Part shown: positions 23,163-31,789 of the stretch, piece after piece
Layout of the letters: each line of letters starts with the position of its first letter
How positions within the stretch are numbered: the stretch's first letter is position 1
Assembly: GCA_903915155.1 (NCBI GenBank)
Contig: CAIWRU010000093.1
Coordinates: 1-33,017, forward strand
Origin: an uncultured Mucilaginibacter sp.
GTDB lineage: Bacteria > Bacteroidota > Bacteroidia > Sphingobacteriales > Sphingobacteriaceae
Reading direction: 5' to 3'
Length of the DNA stretch: 33,017 bases
The notes under the pieces: model-generated
What the model was told of the DNA's origin: nothing
Seen by the model: the letters and a program-made list of their open reading frames with translations, nothing else
The model's database searches: none
Program-made: the position numbers and the translations under genes

Positions 23163-25331
23163 CTACTTAACAGCAAACTCCGTGCTTATTTTGCTATCCT
23201 GCGAGTTGCTGCCTAATATCAGTTTGTAATTACCGGCATATAATTTCCACTTGTGGGTTGCCATATCCCATTTTTGCAGTTCGCTTACCGGTATCTTTAT
23301 GGTAACAGTTTGCTCATTACCTTGAGCGACACTAACACGCTTAAATGATTTCAATTCCTTAACAGGCATACGATCAATAGCCGGGTATTCAATATACGCC
23401 TGTACCACTTCATCGCCATCCATCGCGCCGGTATTTTTGACTTTTACCGATGTGGTTAATGTATCTGTTGATTTGTAACTGCCTTTTAGTTTGTCTTGTA
23501 AATTATAAGCAAACGACGTATAACTCAACCCAAACCCAAAAGGGTATTGCACCGGGCCGTCATAATAACGATACGTGCGACCCTTCATGTGGTAATTACT
23601 AAAGTCAGGAACATTGCTAATAGATTTGTAAAAGGTAAGTGGTAGATGACCCGATGGCGAGATTTTACCAAATAAAATATCAGCTAACGCGTTGCCACCC
23701 TGTTCGCCGGGGTACCAGGCCAAAATAATGGCATCGGCGTAAGGTGCAATGGCGTCGATATCTACGTCACTGCCCGCTGTAATCACCGCTATGATGGGCT
23801 TTTTTACGTCTTTACGCAATTCTTTCATAAAGGCTATTTCGCTGGCAGGGAGTTCAAGGTTTTTCTTATCTCCGCCGCTATTAGATAAAAATGCGTCACC
23901 GGCCTCACCCTCTAAAACAGGCGACAAACCTATTACAGCTATGGCAACGTCGGCATTACCGGCTGCCCATGTGCCGCCAAAATGGGTGGTGTCGGTATAA
24001 TTACAACCCAAATCATAGTCAACGCTTGTGCCCGGGCCAACAGCACTTGTAATTCCCTCAACAAAATTCACCACTTTATCGCTAACCCCATGGTAATTAG
24101 CTACCAACGGGTCGAGCGCTGCGGCATTTGGGCCTACGATCATAATGCTGGGATAATTGGCTTTATTCAGCGGTAGTACATTTTTGTCATTCTTAAGCAG
24201 CACCATACTTTGTTGTGCTACTTTACGCGCTATCGCTATATGGGCCTCACTATGCACACTATCCACACCATACGTATGATAGGGAATTGAAGCCTGATCA
24301 TCATAAAAGCCAAGCTTAAATTCAGTGCGCAATAGTTGAAAAAGCGATTGATCAAGCTCCATCACCGTTAGCAATTTTTGGTCGATAGCTTTTATAATAT
24401 CTTCTTGTAAAACGGAGGAGCAATCTAAATTTACGCCGGCCTTTATTGCAGCAGCAGCAGCTTCAACAGGACTGGCTATATATTTATGCGTACTGAATAC
24501 ATCATCAAGCGCACCACAATCCGTTACCACGTGGCCCTGGAAACCCCATTCCTTGCGTAATATATCTGTTAGCAGGGTTTTGTTAACAGAATTGGGTATG
24601 CCGTTAATGCTGTTATACGCCGACATTACCGATTCCACTTTCCCTTTTGTCACCAGCGTATGAAAGGCATATAAATAAGTCTCACGCAGATCCTTTTCAT
24701 CCACCAAAGCATCAAATGCATCGCGGGTAGCTTCGGGGCCGCTATGCACGGCAAAATGTTTGGCAGTAGCCGAAACCTTCAGATACTTCGGATCATCGCC
24801 CTGTAAACCCTTTACAAAAGCAGTACCCATGGTAGCGGTGAGGTAAGGGTCTTCACCATAAGTTTCCTGCCCGCGGCCCCAGCGTGGGTCGCGGAATATA
24901 TTGATGTTGGGTGTCCAGAAGGTGAGGCCCATATATTGTATATGCCTGTTTTGCGTTATGGCTAGGTTATATTTTGCTCTTGCTTCGGTTGATATGGCAT
25001 TTGATTCCTGTTGTGCAAGGTCATTGTTAAAAGTAGCCGCCAAAGCAATGGCTTGCGGAAATATGGTAGCCTCGCCCGCGCGGGCCACACCGTGCAGGGC
25101 TTCGTTCCACCAGTTATAAGCAGGGATACCCAAACGTGTTACAGCTTGACTATTGTAGCCTAATAACGATACTTTCTCCTGCAATGTTAAGCGCGATACC
25201 AAGTCATGCACACGGGCATCAAGCGGCTGCGAAGCATCTTTATAAATTAATTTATCTTGTGCCTGTGTTATACCCGCAGAAAAAAATACCAACAAAAGCA
25301 AGGCAGTAAAAAAGTATGATCTTGTATTCAT
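23163..25331 (-). CDS. glycoside hydrolase family 3, beta-xylosidase/beta-glucosidase type
   Basis: The protein has 722 residues with signal peptide ending SAGITQAQ (about residue 25). The N-terminal TIM barrel has NWWNEALHGVARAG (about 72-85), DPRWGRGQETYGEDP and ATAKHFAVHSGPEATR. The nucleophile Asp lies in HVVTDCGALDDVFSTH (about residue 270). The (alpha/beta)6 domain has VLEGEAGDAFLSNSGGDKKN with the likely acid/base region, and the C-terminus is a fibronectin-III-like domain. NWWNEALHGVA and TDCGA favour the xylan beta-xylosidase branch, but beta-glucosidase activity is not excluded. It probably works in the periplasm on plant oligosaccharides. It is transcribed divergently from the SMP-30 gene. 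Confidence 0.92.
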   Translation of the reverse strand: MNTRSYFFTALLLLVFFSAGITQAQDKLIYKDASQPLDARVHDLVSRLTLQEKVSLLGYNSQAVTRLGIPAYNWWNEALHGVARAGEATIFPQAIALAATFNNDLAQQESNAISTEARAKYNLAITQNRHIQYMGLTFWTPNINIFRDPRWGRGQETYGEDPYLTATMGTAFVKGLQGDDPKYLKVSATAKHFAVHSGPEATRDAFDALVDEKDLRETYLYAFHTLVTKGKVESVMSAYNSINGIPNSVNKTLLTDILRKEWGFQGHVVTDCGALDDVFSTHKYIASPVEAAAAAIKAGVNLDCSSVLQEDIIKAIDQKLLTVMELDQSLFQLLRTEFKLGFYDDQASIPYHTYGVDSVHSEAHIAIARKVAQQSMVLLKNDKNVLPLNKANYPSIMIVGPNAAALDPLVANYHGVSDKVVNFVEGITSAVGPGTSVDYDLGCNYTDTTHFGGTWAAGNADVAIAVIGLSPVLEGEAGDAFLSNSGGDKKNLELPASEIAFMKELRKDVKKPIIAVITAGSDVDIDAIAPYADAIILAWYPGEQGGNALADILFGKISPSGHLPLTFYKSISNVPDFSNYHMKGRTYRYYDGPVQYPFGFGLSYTSFAYNLQDKLKGSYKSTDTLTTSVKVKNTGAMDGDEVVQAYIEYPAIDRMPVKELKSFKRVSVAQGNEQTVTIKIPVSELQKWDMATHKWKLYAGNYKLILGSNSQDSKISTEFAVK

Positions 25332-25420
25332 AAAAGCTGATTAAGAAAATTTAAACATAGCAGAAAAAATTTATTTGAGCGGCACATTGTTGTTTAAATT
25401 ACAATTAAAACCATTTACAT

Positions 25421-25428
25421 TACATTTG
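25421..25428 (+). promoter_or_regulatory. Bacteroidota -7 box TACATTTG before the SMP-30 gene
   Basis: Exact TANNTTTG match, followed by C, 23 bases before the ATG at 25452. It would give a leader of about 17 bases. No good TTG was found at the -33 distance. Confidence 0.55.
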
Positions 25429-25451
25429 CTTAACCTGCTTATTTTTTACCC

Positions 25452-26342
25452 ATGAAGAGTTATAGAATTTTAATTGCGGTGTTTCTTGTTACAACAACAT
25501 TTAAAGTGTCTGCACAAACCGTTTTATACGATACCGCTGAAAAACCACAGCTTATATCCAAACAATTTGCTTTTACCGAGGGGGCGTCAACGGATAAATA
25601 TGGCAACGTGTTTTTTACCGATCAGCCTAATAATAAGATATGGGAGTATGATATAAGTGGTAAGCTATCATTATTTCTTGATAGCGCCGGGCGGTCGAAC
25701 GGAATGTATTTTGACCATAAAGGCAATTTAATAACCTGTGCCGATGAGCATGACCAGTTATGGAGTATTAGCCCATCCAAAAAAATAAAAGTACTTGTTA
25801 CTGATTTGAAAGGTAAATTAATGAACGGCCCTAATGATATTTGGGTTGACAATAATGGCGGTATATACATGACCGATCCTTACTATCAGCGCGATTACTG
25901 GACACGCAAAAAGCCGGACCTTGACGGGCAAAAGGTTTATTATCTCCCCAAAGGAAGCCATCATCCAATAATGGTAGCCGACGATATTAAACAACCAAAT
26001 GGCATTGTAGGTACTCCTGACGGGAAATATTTATACGTGGCCGACATTGGCGCCGATAAAACCTATAAATATACCATCGGGAAAAACGGGGCATTAAGTA
26101 ATCAAATACTTGTCATCAACCAGGGCTCGGATGGTATGACGTTAGATGAAAAAGGTAATATTTATTTAACCGGAAAAGGGGTAACCATCTACGATCCAAC
26201 TGGAAAAAAAATAGGCCACATTGAAATTAACGAGCCATGGACAGCTAACCTGTGCTTTGGCGGGAAGGATAAAAACGTGTTGTTCATTACCGCGTCGACG
26301 GCTATTTATACTATAAAAATGAATGTAAAAGGGGGGGAGTGA
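25452..26342 (+). CDS. SMP-30/gluconolactonase/LRE-like secreted protein
   Basis: The protein has 296 residues with signal peptide MKSYRILIAVFLVTTTFKVSAQ. Six-bladed propeller strands repeat as GNVFFTDQPNNKIWEYD, SNGMYFDHKGNLITCAD, NGPNDIWVDNNGGIYMTDP, PNGIVGTPDGKYLYVADIG and SDGMTLDEKGNIYLTG. The metal-site residues expected in SMP-30 (Glu in FTEGAS near residue 38, Asn in NGPNDI, Asp in GSDGMTL) are present. Such enzymes hydrolyse sugar lactones, for example gluconolactone. It is encoded next to a GH3 gene, so a role in sugar catabolism fits. Its stop codon abuts that of the histidine kinase gene. Confidence 0.88.
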   Translation: MKSYRILIAVFLVTTTFKVSAQTVLYDTAEKPQLISKQFAFTEGASTDKYGNVFFTDQPNNKIWEYDISGKLSLFLDSAGRSNGMYFDHKGNLITCADEHDQLWSISPSKKIKVLVTDLKGKLMNGPNDIWVDNNGGIYMTDPYYQRDYWTRKKPDLDGQKVYYLPKGSHHPIMVADDIKQPNGIVGTPDGKYLYVADIGADKTYKYTIGKNGALSNQILVINQGSDGMTLDEKGNIYLTGKGVTIYDPTGKKIGHIEINEPWTANLCFGGKDKNVLFITASTAIYTIKMNVKGGE

Positions 26343-27674
26343 TCAGTTTAGCGCAGGTAGTGTTATTCTAAATGTCGAACCTTTATTCTCGGTGCTGCTT
26401 ACTTCAATTTTGCCGTTATGGCGTTCAATAATCTGTTTAACTATACTTAACCCCAACCCGGTCGACTGCTCGCCCCTGATCCCCGGGCGCCCTGCTTTTG
26501 AAAAGCGATCGAACAAGTGAGGTATCATATCTTTCGGAATGCCTACACCATTATCCTTTACCTCAATAATAGCCTTATTACCTTCCTTGATAAGGTTTAT
26601 CTCAATTTTATCACTCTCTTTTGAGAATTTTATGGCGTTACTGATCAGGTTGTCCATTACCCTGTGAAATTTCTCCTTATTTACCTGCGCATATATAGGG
26701 TGCGTGTTGCTGTGGAATACGAGGTGGTTTTTTGCCTCATTATGTATTTTCCAGCTATCAATTATTTTCCTTACAAATACACAAAGGTCAATGCCGGTAG
26801 TTTCAATAACGCTTTGGTCGTCATTACGTGCCGCTTCAAGCAAATCGCTTATTATACCGCGTGCCTTAACACACGAAGCTTTTATAATTTCAATATTCTC
26901 GCGCGTGTCGGTATCTATTTCCTCCAGTTCCATTATCATCGCCGTTGATTCCACCGCTGCCAAAGGGTTACGTAAATCATGTGCAACCATGCCCAATACC
27001 TGGTTCTTAAAATTGGCAGCGTTCTCTATCTCGTTATTCTTTTCACGTATCTCCAATACCTGCTTAAAATAACTGGCTTTGTAAGTGTAAAAATAGCGCG
27101 ACGTTAAATAAAAACCAGCTAACAGAATTATCGAGATCATTTCACTATAAACCAGCTCAGTAGGGCTTATCTGGCTGTAAATTAGCAGGCTTGTGAATAC
27201 GGCTTCAATAGCTAATATAAGTATCAGCGTTTCATATAGCTCAAATACGCACATCACGCTTATAATAACAAGCGGTACCAGGTATAAAGTAAGCGCGTTG
27301 CTGGGGTCGGATGTAGCAATAAGGCTCGAAAATATACCGCTGGCTACAAGGTAAAGAGTAAAAACAAATACATATAACGTATGTAAAGCCAGCGCTTTGC
27401 GTTTATGGCGGTAGTAATCAATTATAAGGTAGCTGGTGATAACAAAAAACGGTGTTACAGCTATAAATATCCAGTTGATAAAGTCAAATTCAGGAAAGTT
27501 CTGTGCCTTGGTAAGGCTCTCGGGGAATACCCAGTAAAGCAGTCGGATGATCACATTCAACAACAGGAATATAAGGCTGCAGGTACGTACGGCTAACAGG
27601 TTTTGCAACGTGTAGTAGTTACGATACTCAGCCTTGTATTTTGACGGTATTCGTTGTAAAAATGAATTGTCCAA
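26343..27674 (-). CDS. membrane sensor histidine kinase
   Basis: About 443 residues if started at the TTG at 27674 (DNSFLQRIPSKYKAEYRNYY follows). An ATG at 27794 in the same frame adds 40 residues that look like translated AT-rich leader, so I prefer the shorter form. Five or six membrane helices fill the first 190 residues. A short coiled linker (YFKQVLEIREKNNEIENAAN) follows. The HisKA domain has the phosphorylated His in GMVAHDLRNPLAAVES. The ATPase domain has the N box NLISNAIKFSKES, the G1 box DNGVGIPKD, an F box (LFDRFSKAG) and the G2 box GLGLSIVKQII. There is no periplasmic sensor domain, so it may sense the membrane itself. No response regulator lies next to it, so it is an orphan kinase here. 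Confidence 0.88.
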   Translation of the reverse strand: MDNSFLQRIPSKYKAEYRNYYTLQNLLAVRTCSLIFLLLNVIIRLLYWVFPESLTKAQNFPEFDFINWIFIAVTPFFVITSYLIIDYYRHKRKALALHTLYVFVFTLYLVASGIFSSLIATSDPSNALTLYLVPLVIISVMCVFELYETLILILAIEAVFTSLLIYSQISPTELVYSEMISIILLAGFYLTSRYFYTYKASYFKQVLEIREKNNEIENAANFKNQVLGMVAHDLRNPLAAVESTAMIMELEEIDTDTRENIEIIKASCVKARGIISDLLEAARNDDQSVIETTGIDLCVFVRKIIDSWKIHNEAKNHLVFHSNTHPIYAQVNKEKFHRVMDNLISNAIKFSKESDKIEINLIKEGNKAIIEVKDNGVGIPKDMIPHLFDRFSKAGRPGIRGEQSTGLGLSIVKQIIERHNGKIEVSSTENKGSTFRITLPALN

Positions 27675-27831
27675 ATCGGTTAGGGTATAATATAAGGGCA
27701 AAAATATAAATTTTATATGGTTGATTAATAGTAAAGTAGTTGTTAATAAGTTAAAAGAACAGTTTAACCGGTTACTATGACTATCGCTAAACACAAATGT
27801 TTAATCAACGTGTAACATTAAAGTTAACAAT

Positions 27832-27841
27832 AAAGCGTAAT
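27832..27841 (+). promoter_or_regulatory. AGTTAACAAT near-match motif upstream of clpB
   Basis: It is the 11-mer AGTTAACAAAT lacking one A. It lies 88 bases before the clpB ATG. Compare 12956, 15040 and 18051. Confidence 0.25.
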
Positions 27842-27855
27842 GTTGTCAAAAGGTC

Positions 27856-27888
27856 ATGAAATATATTTTTTGGATGACAATATTTCAT
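27856..27888 (+). promoter_or_regulatory. 9-bp inverted repeat upstream of clpB
   Basis: ATGAAATAT (27856-27864) and ATATTTCAT (27880-27888) are exact reverse complements separated by 15 bases, 41 bases before the start codon. It is not the CIRCE element (TTAGCACTC-N9-GAGTGCTAA). It could be a regulator site of the heat-shock control here. Confidence 0.4.
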
Positions 27889-27929
27889 AAAAGCAATTGT
27901 GGTCGGTTTTTTGAATAGTATTAATCACT

Positions 27930-30539
27930 ATGAATTTTAACAACTTTACCATAAAAGCGCAGGAGGCCGTACAGAAGGCATCCGAAATAACTGCCGGCAA
28001 CCAGCAGCAGGCCATTGAAACGGCCCATTTGCTGAAGGGCTTATTGCTGGTGGATGAAAATGTTATAGCTTACCTGTTAAAAAAACTGAATGTTAATCTT
28101 AACAGACTGAACGAGATATTAGACCAGCAAATAGCGTCTTTTCCTAAAGTAAGCGGCAGCGATGTATACCTGTCATCAGGTGCTAACGCGGCTTTGCAAA
28201 AGGCGCAATCATACCTTAAGGAATTTAAGGATGAATTTGTATCGGTTGAACATATACTGCTGGGGGTTTTAGCCGGGAACGACAAAACCAGCGGTGCTTT
28301 AAAAGATATGGGCGTTAATGAAAAGGACCTTAAAAAAGCCATCGTTGCTTTACGTGGCGACAGTAAGGTTACCGATCAGAATGCCGAAGCTACTTATAAC
28401 GCGCTAAACAAATATGCCCGCAACTTAAATGAATATGCGGAATCGGGCAAACTCGATCCGGTTATCGGCCGCGATGAGGAGATAAGGCGCGTTATACAGA
28501 TATTAAGCCGCCGTACCAAGAATAACCCAATTTTGGTGGGCGAACCGGGCGTAGGTAAAACCGCTATTGCCGAAGGCATTGCCTTCCGTATTATTAAAGG
28601 CGATGTACCTGAAAGCCTGAAATCACAAACGGTTTATTCGCTCGACATGGGCGCGCTGATAGCAGGCGCCAAATATAAAGGCGAGTTTGAAGAACGCTTG
28701 AAAGCCGTTATAAAAGAAGTTATACGGGCTGAGGGCGAGATCATACTGTTTATTGACGAGATACACACCCTTGTAGGTGCAGGTGGCGGCGAAGGAGCTA
28801 TGGATGCTGCCAACATATTAAAACCGGCGCTTGCCCGTGGCGAATTAAGGGCCATTGGTGCCACTACCTTGAATGAATACCAAAAGTATTTTGAAAAGGA
28901 TAAAGCGTTGGAACGCCGTTTTCAAATGGTGCTGGTTGATGAACCTGATACGCAGGATGCTATTTCTATCCTCCGTGGATTGAAGGAACGTTACGAGGCA
29001 CACCACAAAGTGCGGATAAAAGACGAAGCTATTATTGCTGCTGTTGAAATGTCACAGCGCTATATTGCCGACAGATTTTTGCCGGATAAGGCAATCGACC
29101 TGATGGATGAGGCTGCCAGTAAGCTTCGCCTGGAAATGGACTCGGTTCCTGAAGCTGTTGATGAACTGGAACGCCGTATAATGCAGCTGGAAATTGAGCG
29201 TGAAGCTATTAAACGTGAGAAAGATACCCACAAGGTAGCTGCTTTGAGCGAAGAAATAGCCAACCTGTCAGCCGAGCGTGATTCGTTGCGTGCCAAATGG
29301 CAGGGTGAAAAGGACCTGGTTGATGGTATCAACATTAAAGTTGAACAGATAGAGAACTACAAGCTGGAAGCTGAACAAGCCGAACGTGCCGGTGATTATG
29401 GAAAGGTAGCCGAATTGCGCTACGGAACCATTGTAAAAGCACAGGCTGAAGTAGAACAGTTAAAAGCTGCTTTGCAGGAAAATCAGGCTGATAGCCGTAT
29501 GCTTAAGGAAGAAGTTACAGCTGAAGACATTGCTGGCGTGGTTTCGCGCTGGACAGGTATCCCGGTTAGTAAAATGGTACAAAGCGAGCGCGAGAAATTG
29601 CTAAGCCTTGAAGACGAATTGCACAAACGTGTAGCAGGGCAGGAAGAAGCGATAGAAGCAATAAGCGACGCCATACGCCGCAGCCGTGCAGGCTTGCAGG
29701 ATAAAAAGAAACCGATAGGCTCATTTATATTCCTGGGCACAACCGGCGTTGGTAAAACTGAACTTGCAAAAGCCTTAGCCGAATACCTGTTCAACGATGA
29801 GCAGGCGATGATAAGGATAGACATGAGCGAGTACCAGGAACGCCACGCGGTTTCAAGACTGATTGGCGCGCCTCCGGGCTATGTGGGCTATGATGAAGGT
29901 GGCCAATTGACGGAAGCCGTTCGCCGCAGGCCATATAGCGTTATTTTGCTTGACGAAATTGAAAAAGCACATCCTGACGTATTCAATATCTTATTACAGG
30001 TTTTGGATGATGGCCGCCTGACCGATAACAAAGGCAGGGTGGTGAATTTCAAGAATACCATTATCATCATGACCTCAAATATCGGCAGCAACATCATACA
30101 GGAAAACTTTGCCGACCTGGACGATGAGAACCGTGATGAAGTAGTAGCCAAAACAAAGAACGAATTGTTTGAACTGTTAAGGAAAACCATTCGCCCCGAG
30201 TTTTTGAACAGGATTGACGAGATCATCATGTTTACCCCGCTTACCCGCAACGAGATAACCGACATTGTGAAACTGCAGTTTAAACAGTTACAGCAAACCT
30301 TAACCGAAATGGGTATTACGCTCGAAGCTTCGGATGAAGCGCTCGACTGGCTGGCACAGTTAGGTTATGACCCGCAATTTGGCGCAAGGCCATTGAAAAG
30401 GGTAATACAGAAGAAGATACTCAACGAGCTATCCAAACAAATACTCGCAGGTAAAATTGATCGCGACAGCAAAATAAGGCTGGATATGTTTGATAACAAC
30501 TTTGTATTTCTGAACCCAACTGAAACTGCCGAAGTTTAA
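27930..30539 (+). CDS. clpB: ATP-dependent disaggregase ClpB
   Basis: The protein has 869 residues, full length. The N domain (1-145) begins [21 protein letters not shown]1 has Walker A GEPGVGKT (about 204-211) and Walker B LFIDEIH. The middle coiled-coil domain (about 405-525; [20 protein letters not shown]) separates ClpB from ClpA/ClpC. NBD2 has Walker A GTTGVGKT (about 603-610), [12 protein letters not shown] and the sensor-2 [10 protein letters not shown]. There is no ClpP-docking IGF loop visible. With DnaK it extracts proteins from aggregates in the cytoplasm; the Hsp20 gene lies in the same window. It is monocistronic with its own terminator. The 9-bp inverted repeat upstream may control it. 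Confidence 0.97.
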   Translation: MNFNNFTIKAQEAVQKASEITAGNQQQAIETAHLLKGLLLVDENVIAYLLKKLNVNLNRLNEILDQQIASFPKVSGSDVYLSSGANAALQKAQSYLKEFKDEFVSVEHILLGVLAGNDKTSGALKDMGVNEKDLKKAIVALRGDSKVTDQNAEATYNALNKYARNLNEYAESGKLDPVIGRDEEIRRVIQILSRRTKNNPILVGEPGVGKTAIAEGIAFRIIKGDVPESLKSQTVYSLDMGALIAGAKYKGEFEERLKAVIKEVIRAEGEIILFIDEIHTLVGAGGGEGAMDAANILKPALARGELRAIGATTLNEYQKYFEKDKALERRFQMVLVDEPDTQDAISILRGLKERYEAHHKVRIKDEAIIAAVEMSQRYIADRFLPDKAIDLMDEAASKLRLEMDSVPEAVDELERRIMQLEIEREAIKREKDTHKVAALSEEIANLSAERDSLRAKWQGEKDLVDGINIKVEQIENYKLEAEQAERAGDYGKVAELRYGTIVKAQAEVEQLKAALQENQADSRMLKEEVTAEDIAGVVSRWTGIPVSKMVQSEREKLLSLEDELHKRVAGQEEAIEAISDAIRRSRAGLQDKKKPIGSFIFLGTTGVGKTELAKALAEYLFNDEQAMIRIDMSEYQERHAVSRLIGAPPGYVGYDEGGQLTEAVRRRPYSVILLDEIEKAHPDVFNILLQVLDDGRLTDNKGRVVNFKNTIIIMTSNIGSNIIQENFADLDDENRDEVVAKTKNELFELLRKTIRPEFLNRIDEIIMFTPLTRNEITDIVKLQFKQLQQTLTEMGITLEASDEALDWLAQLGYDPQFGARPLKRVIQKKILNELSKQILAGKIDRDSKIRLDMFDNNFVFLNPTETAEV

Positions 30540-30564
30540 TATAATTAAATCCATCATTAGTAAG

Positions 30565-30590
30565 AGGGCTTCCTACGGGAAGCCCTTTTT
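30565..30590 (+). terminator. intrinsic terminator of clpB
   Basis: AGGGCTTCC (30565-30573) pairs perfectly with GGAAGCCCT (30578-30586) around the loop TACG, followed by TTTTT. The C(TACG)G loop is of the very stable UNCG class. It starts 25 bases after the clpB stop. Confidence 0.95.
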
Positions 30591-30753
30591 GTTTTAGGGC
30601 TATCCTTACTTATTAGTTACAACATCAAAACCGCCGTATAAAATTCTATCGCTAAACATTGTTTTAACTTTTTAATAATCAATTAATTATGATTTGTTGG
30701 TTTGATTGTTGACTTTTATTATACCAATTTTTTAAACTTAAAACCCAATTATC

Positions 30754-31197
30754 ATGAACCAAACAATTGATTGGATCTTTACGATCGCAGGCGCAGCCCT
30801 TGTGCTGTTAACAATTTTCGGCGCAGTAACAGCGAGCAGGAAACTTTTCCTCTCGGGTATTTTCTATTTCAGCTTTCTGCCCATAATTGGCGAAAGCATG
30901 GGCTACAACGCCGACAAGGCACCCATACACATCCTGGTGATATTCATTTTCATTACCCAGATGGTACTTGCCCTACCGAACAATATTACTTATGGGCCTG
31001 ACAATGTTGCAGCTACCAAACTATCTGCAAAAATTGCTTTGGCCCTGCTTATAATAAATATTGCTGCCGTTGTATTTATCTTTTGTTTAAATTCAGGTGT
31101 GGAAGCCAGGTTTGGATATTATCATGCTGTTATTGATCTCGCCATCCTTTATCTTATTATCAGGAGAATGGGCAATGGCGCTGCATGGCTCAAATAA
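30754..31197 (+). CDS. hypothetical four-helix membrane protein
   Basis: The protein has 147 residues with hydrophobic segments at about 6-26, 31-47, 57-77 and 89-113, plus a shorter one near 125-138 (AVIDLAILYLIIRRM). There is no signal peptide and no motif I know; PNNITYGPDNVAATK connects helices. The ATG at 30754 fits. It lies between the clpB terminator and a second terminator, so it forms its own unit. The 214 bases before it (30540-30753) hold only the terminator and AT-rich sequence. Function unknown. Confidence 0.7.
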   Translation: MNQTIDWIFTIAGAALVLLTIFGAVTASRKLFLSGIFYFSFLPIIGESMGYNADKAPIHILVIFIFITQMVLALPNNITYGPDNVAATKLSAKIALALLIINIAAVVFIFCLNSGVEARFGYYHAVIDLAILYLIIRRMGNGAAWLK

Positions 31198-31225
31198 AGT
31201 GATAAATGACATATGATTTTTTAAT

Positions 31226-31255
31226 AAAACCTCATTCCGCTGGTGTGGGGTTTTT
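31226..31255 (+). terminator. probable intrinsic terminator
   Basis: AAAACC (31226-31231) pairs with GGTTTT (31249-31254), with imperfect pairing inside, and a T-rich tail follows. It lies 28 bases after the stop of the membrane protein gene. Confidence 0.65.
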
Positions 31256-31323
31256 ATTTGTTCTTAATTCGGAAATAAATAGAATGATTCTAAATAACAT
31301 TAATGTCTTGTAATAAACTTTAT

Positions 31324-31331
31324 TAACTTTG
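31324..31331 (+). promoter_or_regulatory. Bacteroidota -7 box TAACTTTG before ccmE
   Basis: Exact TANNTTTG match followed by C, 43 bases before the ccmE ATG. A TTG at 31308-31310 is closer than the usual -33 spacing. Confidence 0.6.
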
Positions 31332-31374
31332 CGTTTCGTATTTTTGTAAACGAATTACGTGAGATAAACCTTCA

Positions 31375-31782
31375 ATGAAGAAATCAGCAATTTTTGGTAT
31401 TATAACTATCGCTATAGCCATAGCTATAATTATATGTACATATGGTTCAGCAAGTACATACGGAACGTTTAAAGACGCGCAGAATAACAGCGGCGAATTA
31501 CACGTTATCGGCCACGTTGATAAACAAAAAGATATGGTGTATGATGCTACCAAGGATGCCAACTATTTTTCATTCTATATGCGCGATACCGTAGGCAACG
31601 AATGTAAAGTTGTTTACAATAGCACCAAGCCCCAGGACTTCGATAAATCAGATAAAATTGTGCTTGTAGGCAAGATGACCAAAGAAGGCTTTCACGCATC
31701 GAGCATACTGATGAAATGCCCATCGAAATACAAGAACGACAAAATGGAAGTAACTGCCGACGCTAAAAAATCGTCCATATAA
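31375..31782 (+). CDS. ccmE: cytochrome c maturation protein CcmE, CxxxY variant
   Basis: The protein has 135 residues. One N-terminal membrane anchor (IFGIITIAIAIAIIICTYG, about 6-24) is followed by the OB-fold periplasmic domain (ELHVIGHVDKQKDMVYD, FYMRDTVGNECKVVYN, DKIVLVGKMTKEGFHASSIL). The haem-attaching motif, HxxxY in E. coli, reads C115-PSK-Y119 here, i.e. CxxxY, as described for some archaeal and Desulfovibrio-type CcmE. It chaperones haem to CcmF for cytochrome c ligation at the outer face of the inner membrane. ccmF starts 7 bases after its stop, so they form one operon. Confidence 0.88.
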   Translation: MKKSAIFGIITIAIAIAIIICTYGSASTYGTFKDAQNNSGELHVIGHVDKQKDMVYDATKDANYFSFYMRDTVGNECKVVYNSTKPQDFDKSDKIVLVGKMTKEGFHASSILMKCPSKYKNDKMEVTADAKKSSI

Positions 31783-31789
31783 AAACTAA

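Noticed and set aside
27856..27888. CIRCE/HrcA site before clpB
   Set aside because: The palindrome's arms and spacer do not match TTAGCACTC-N9-GAGTGCTAA.
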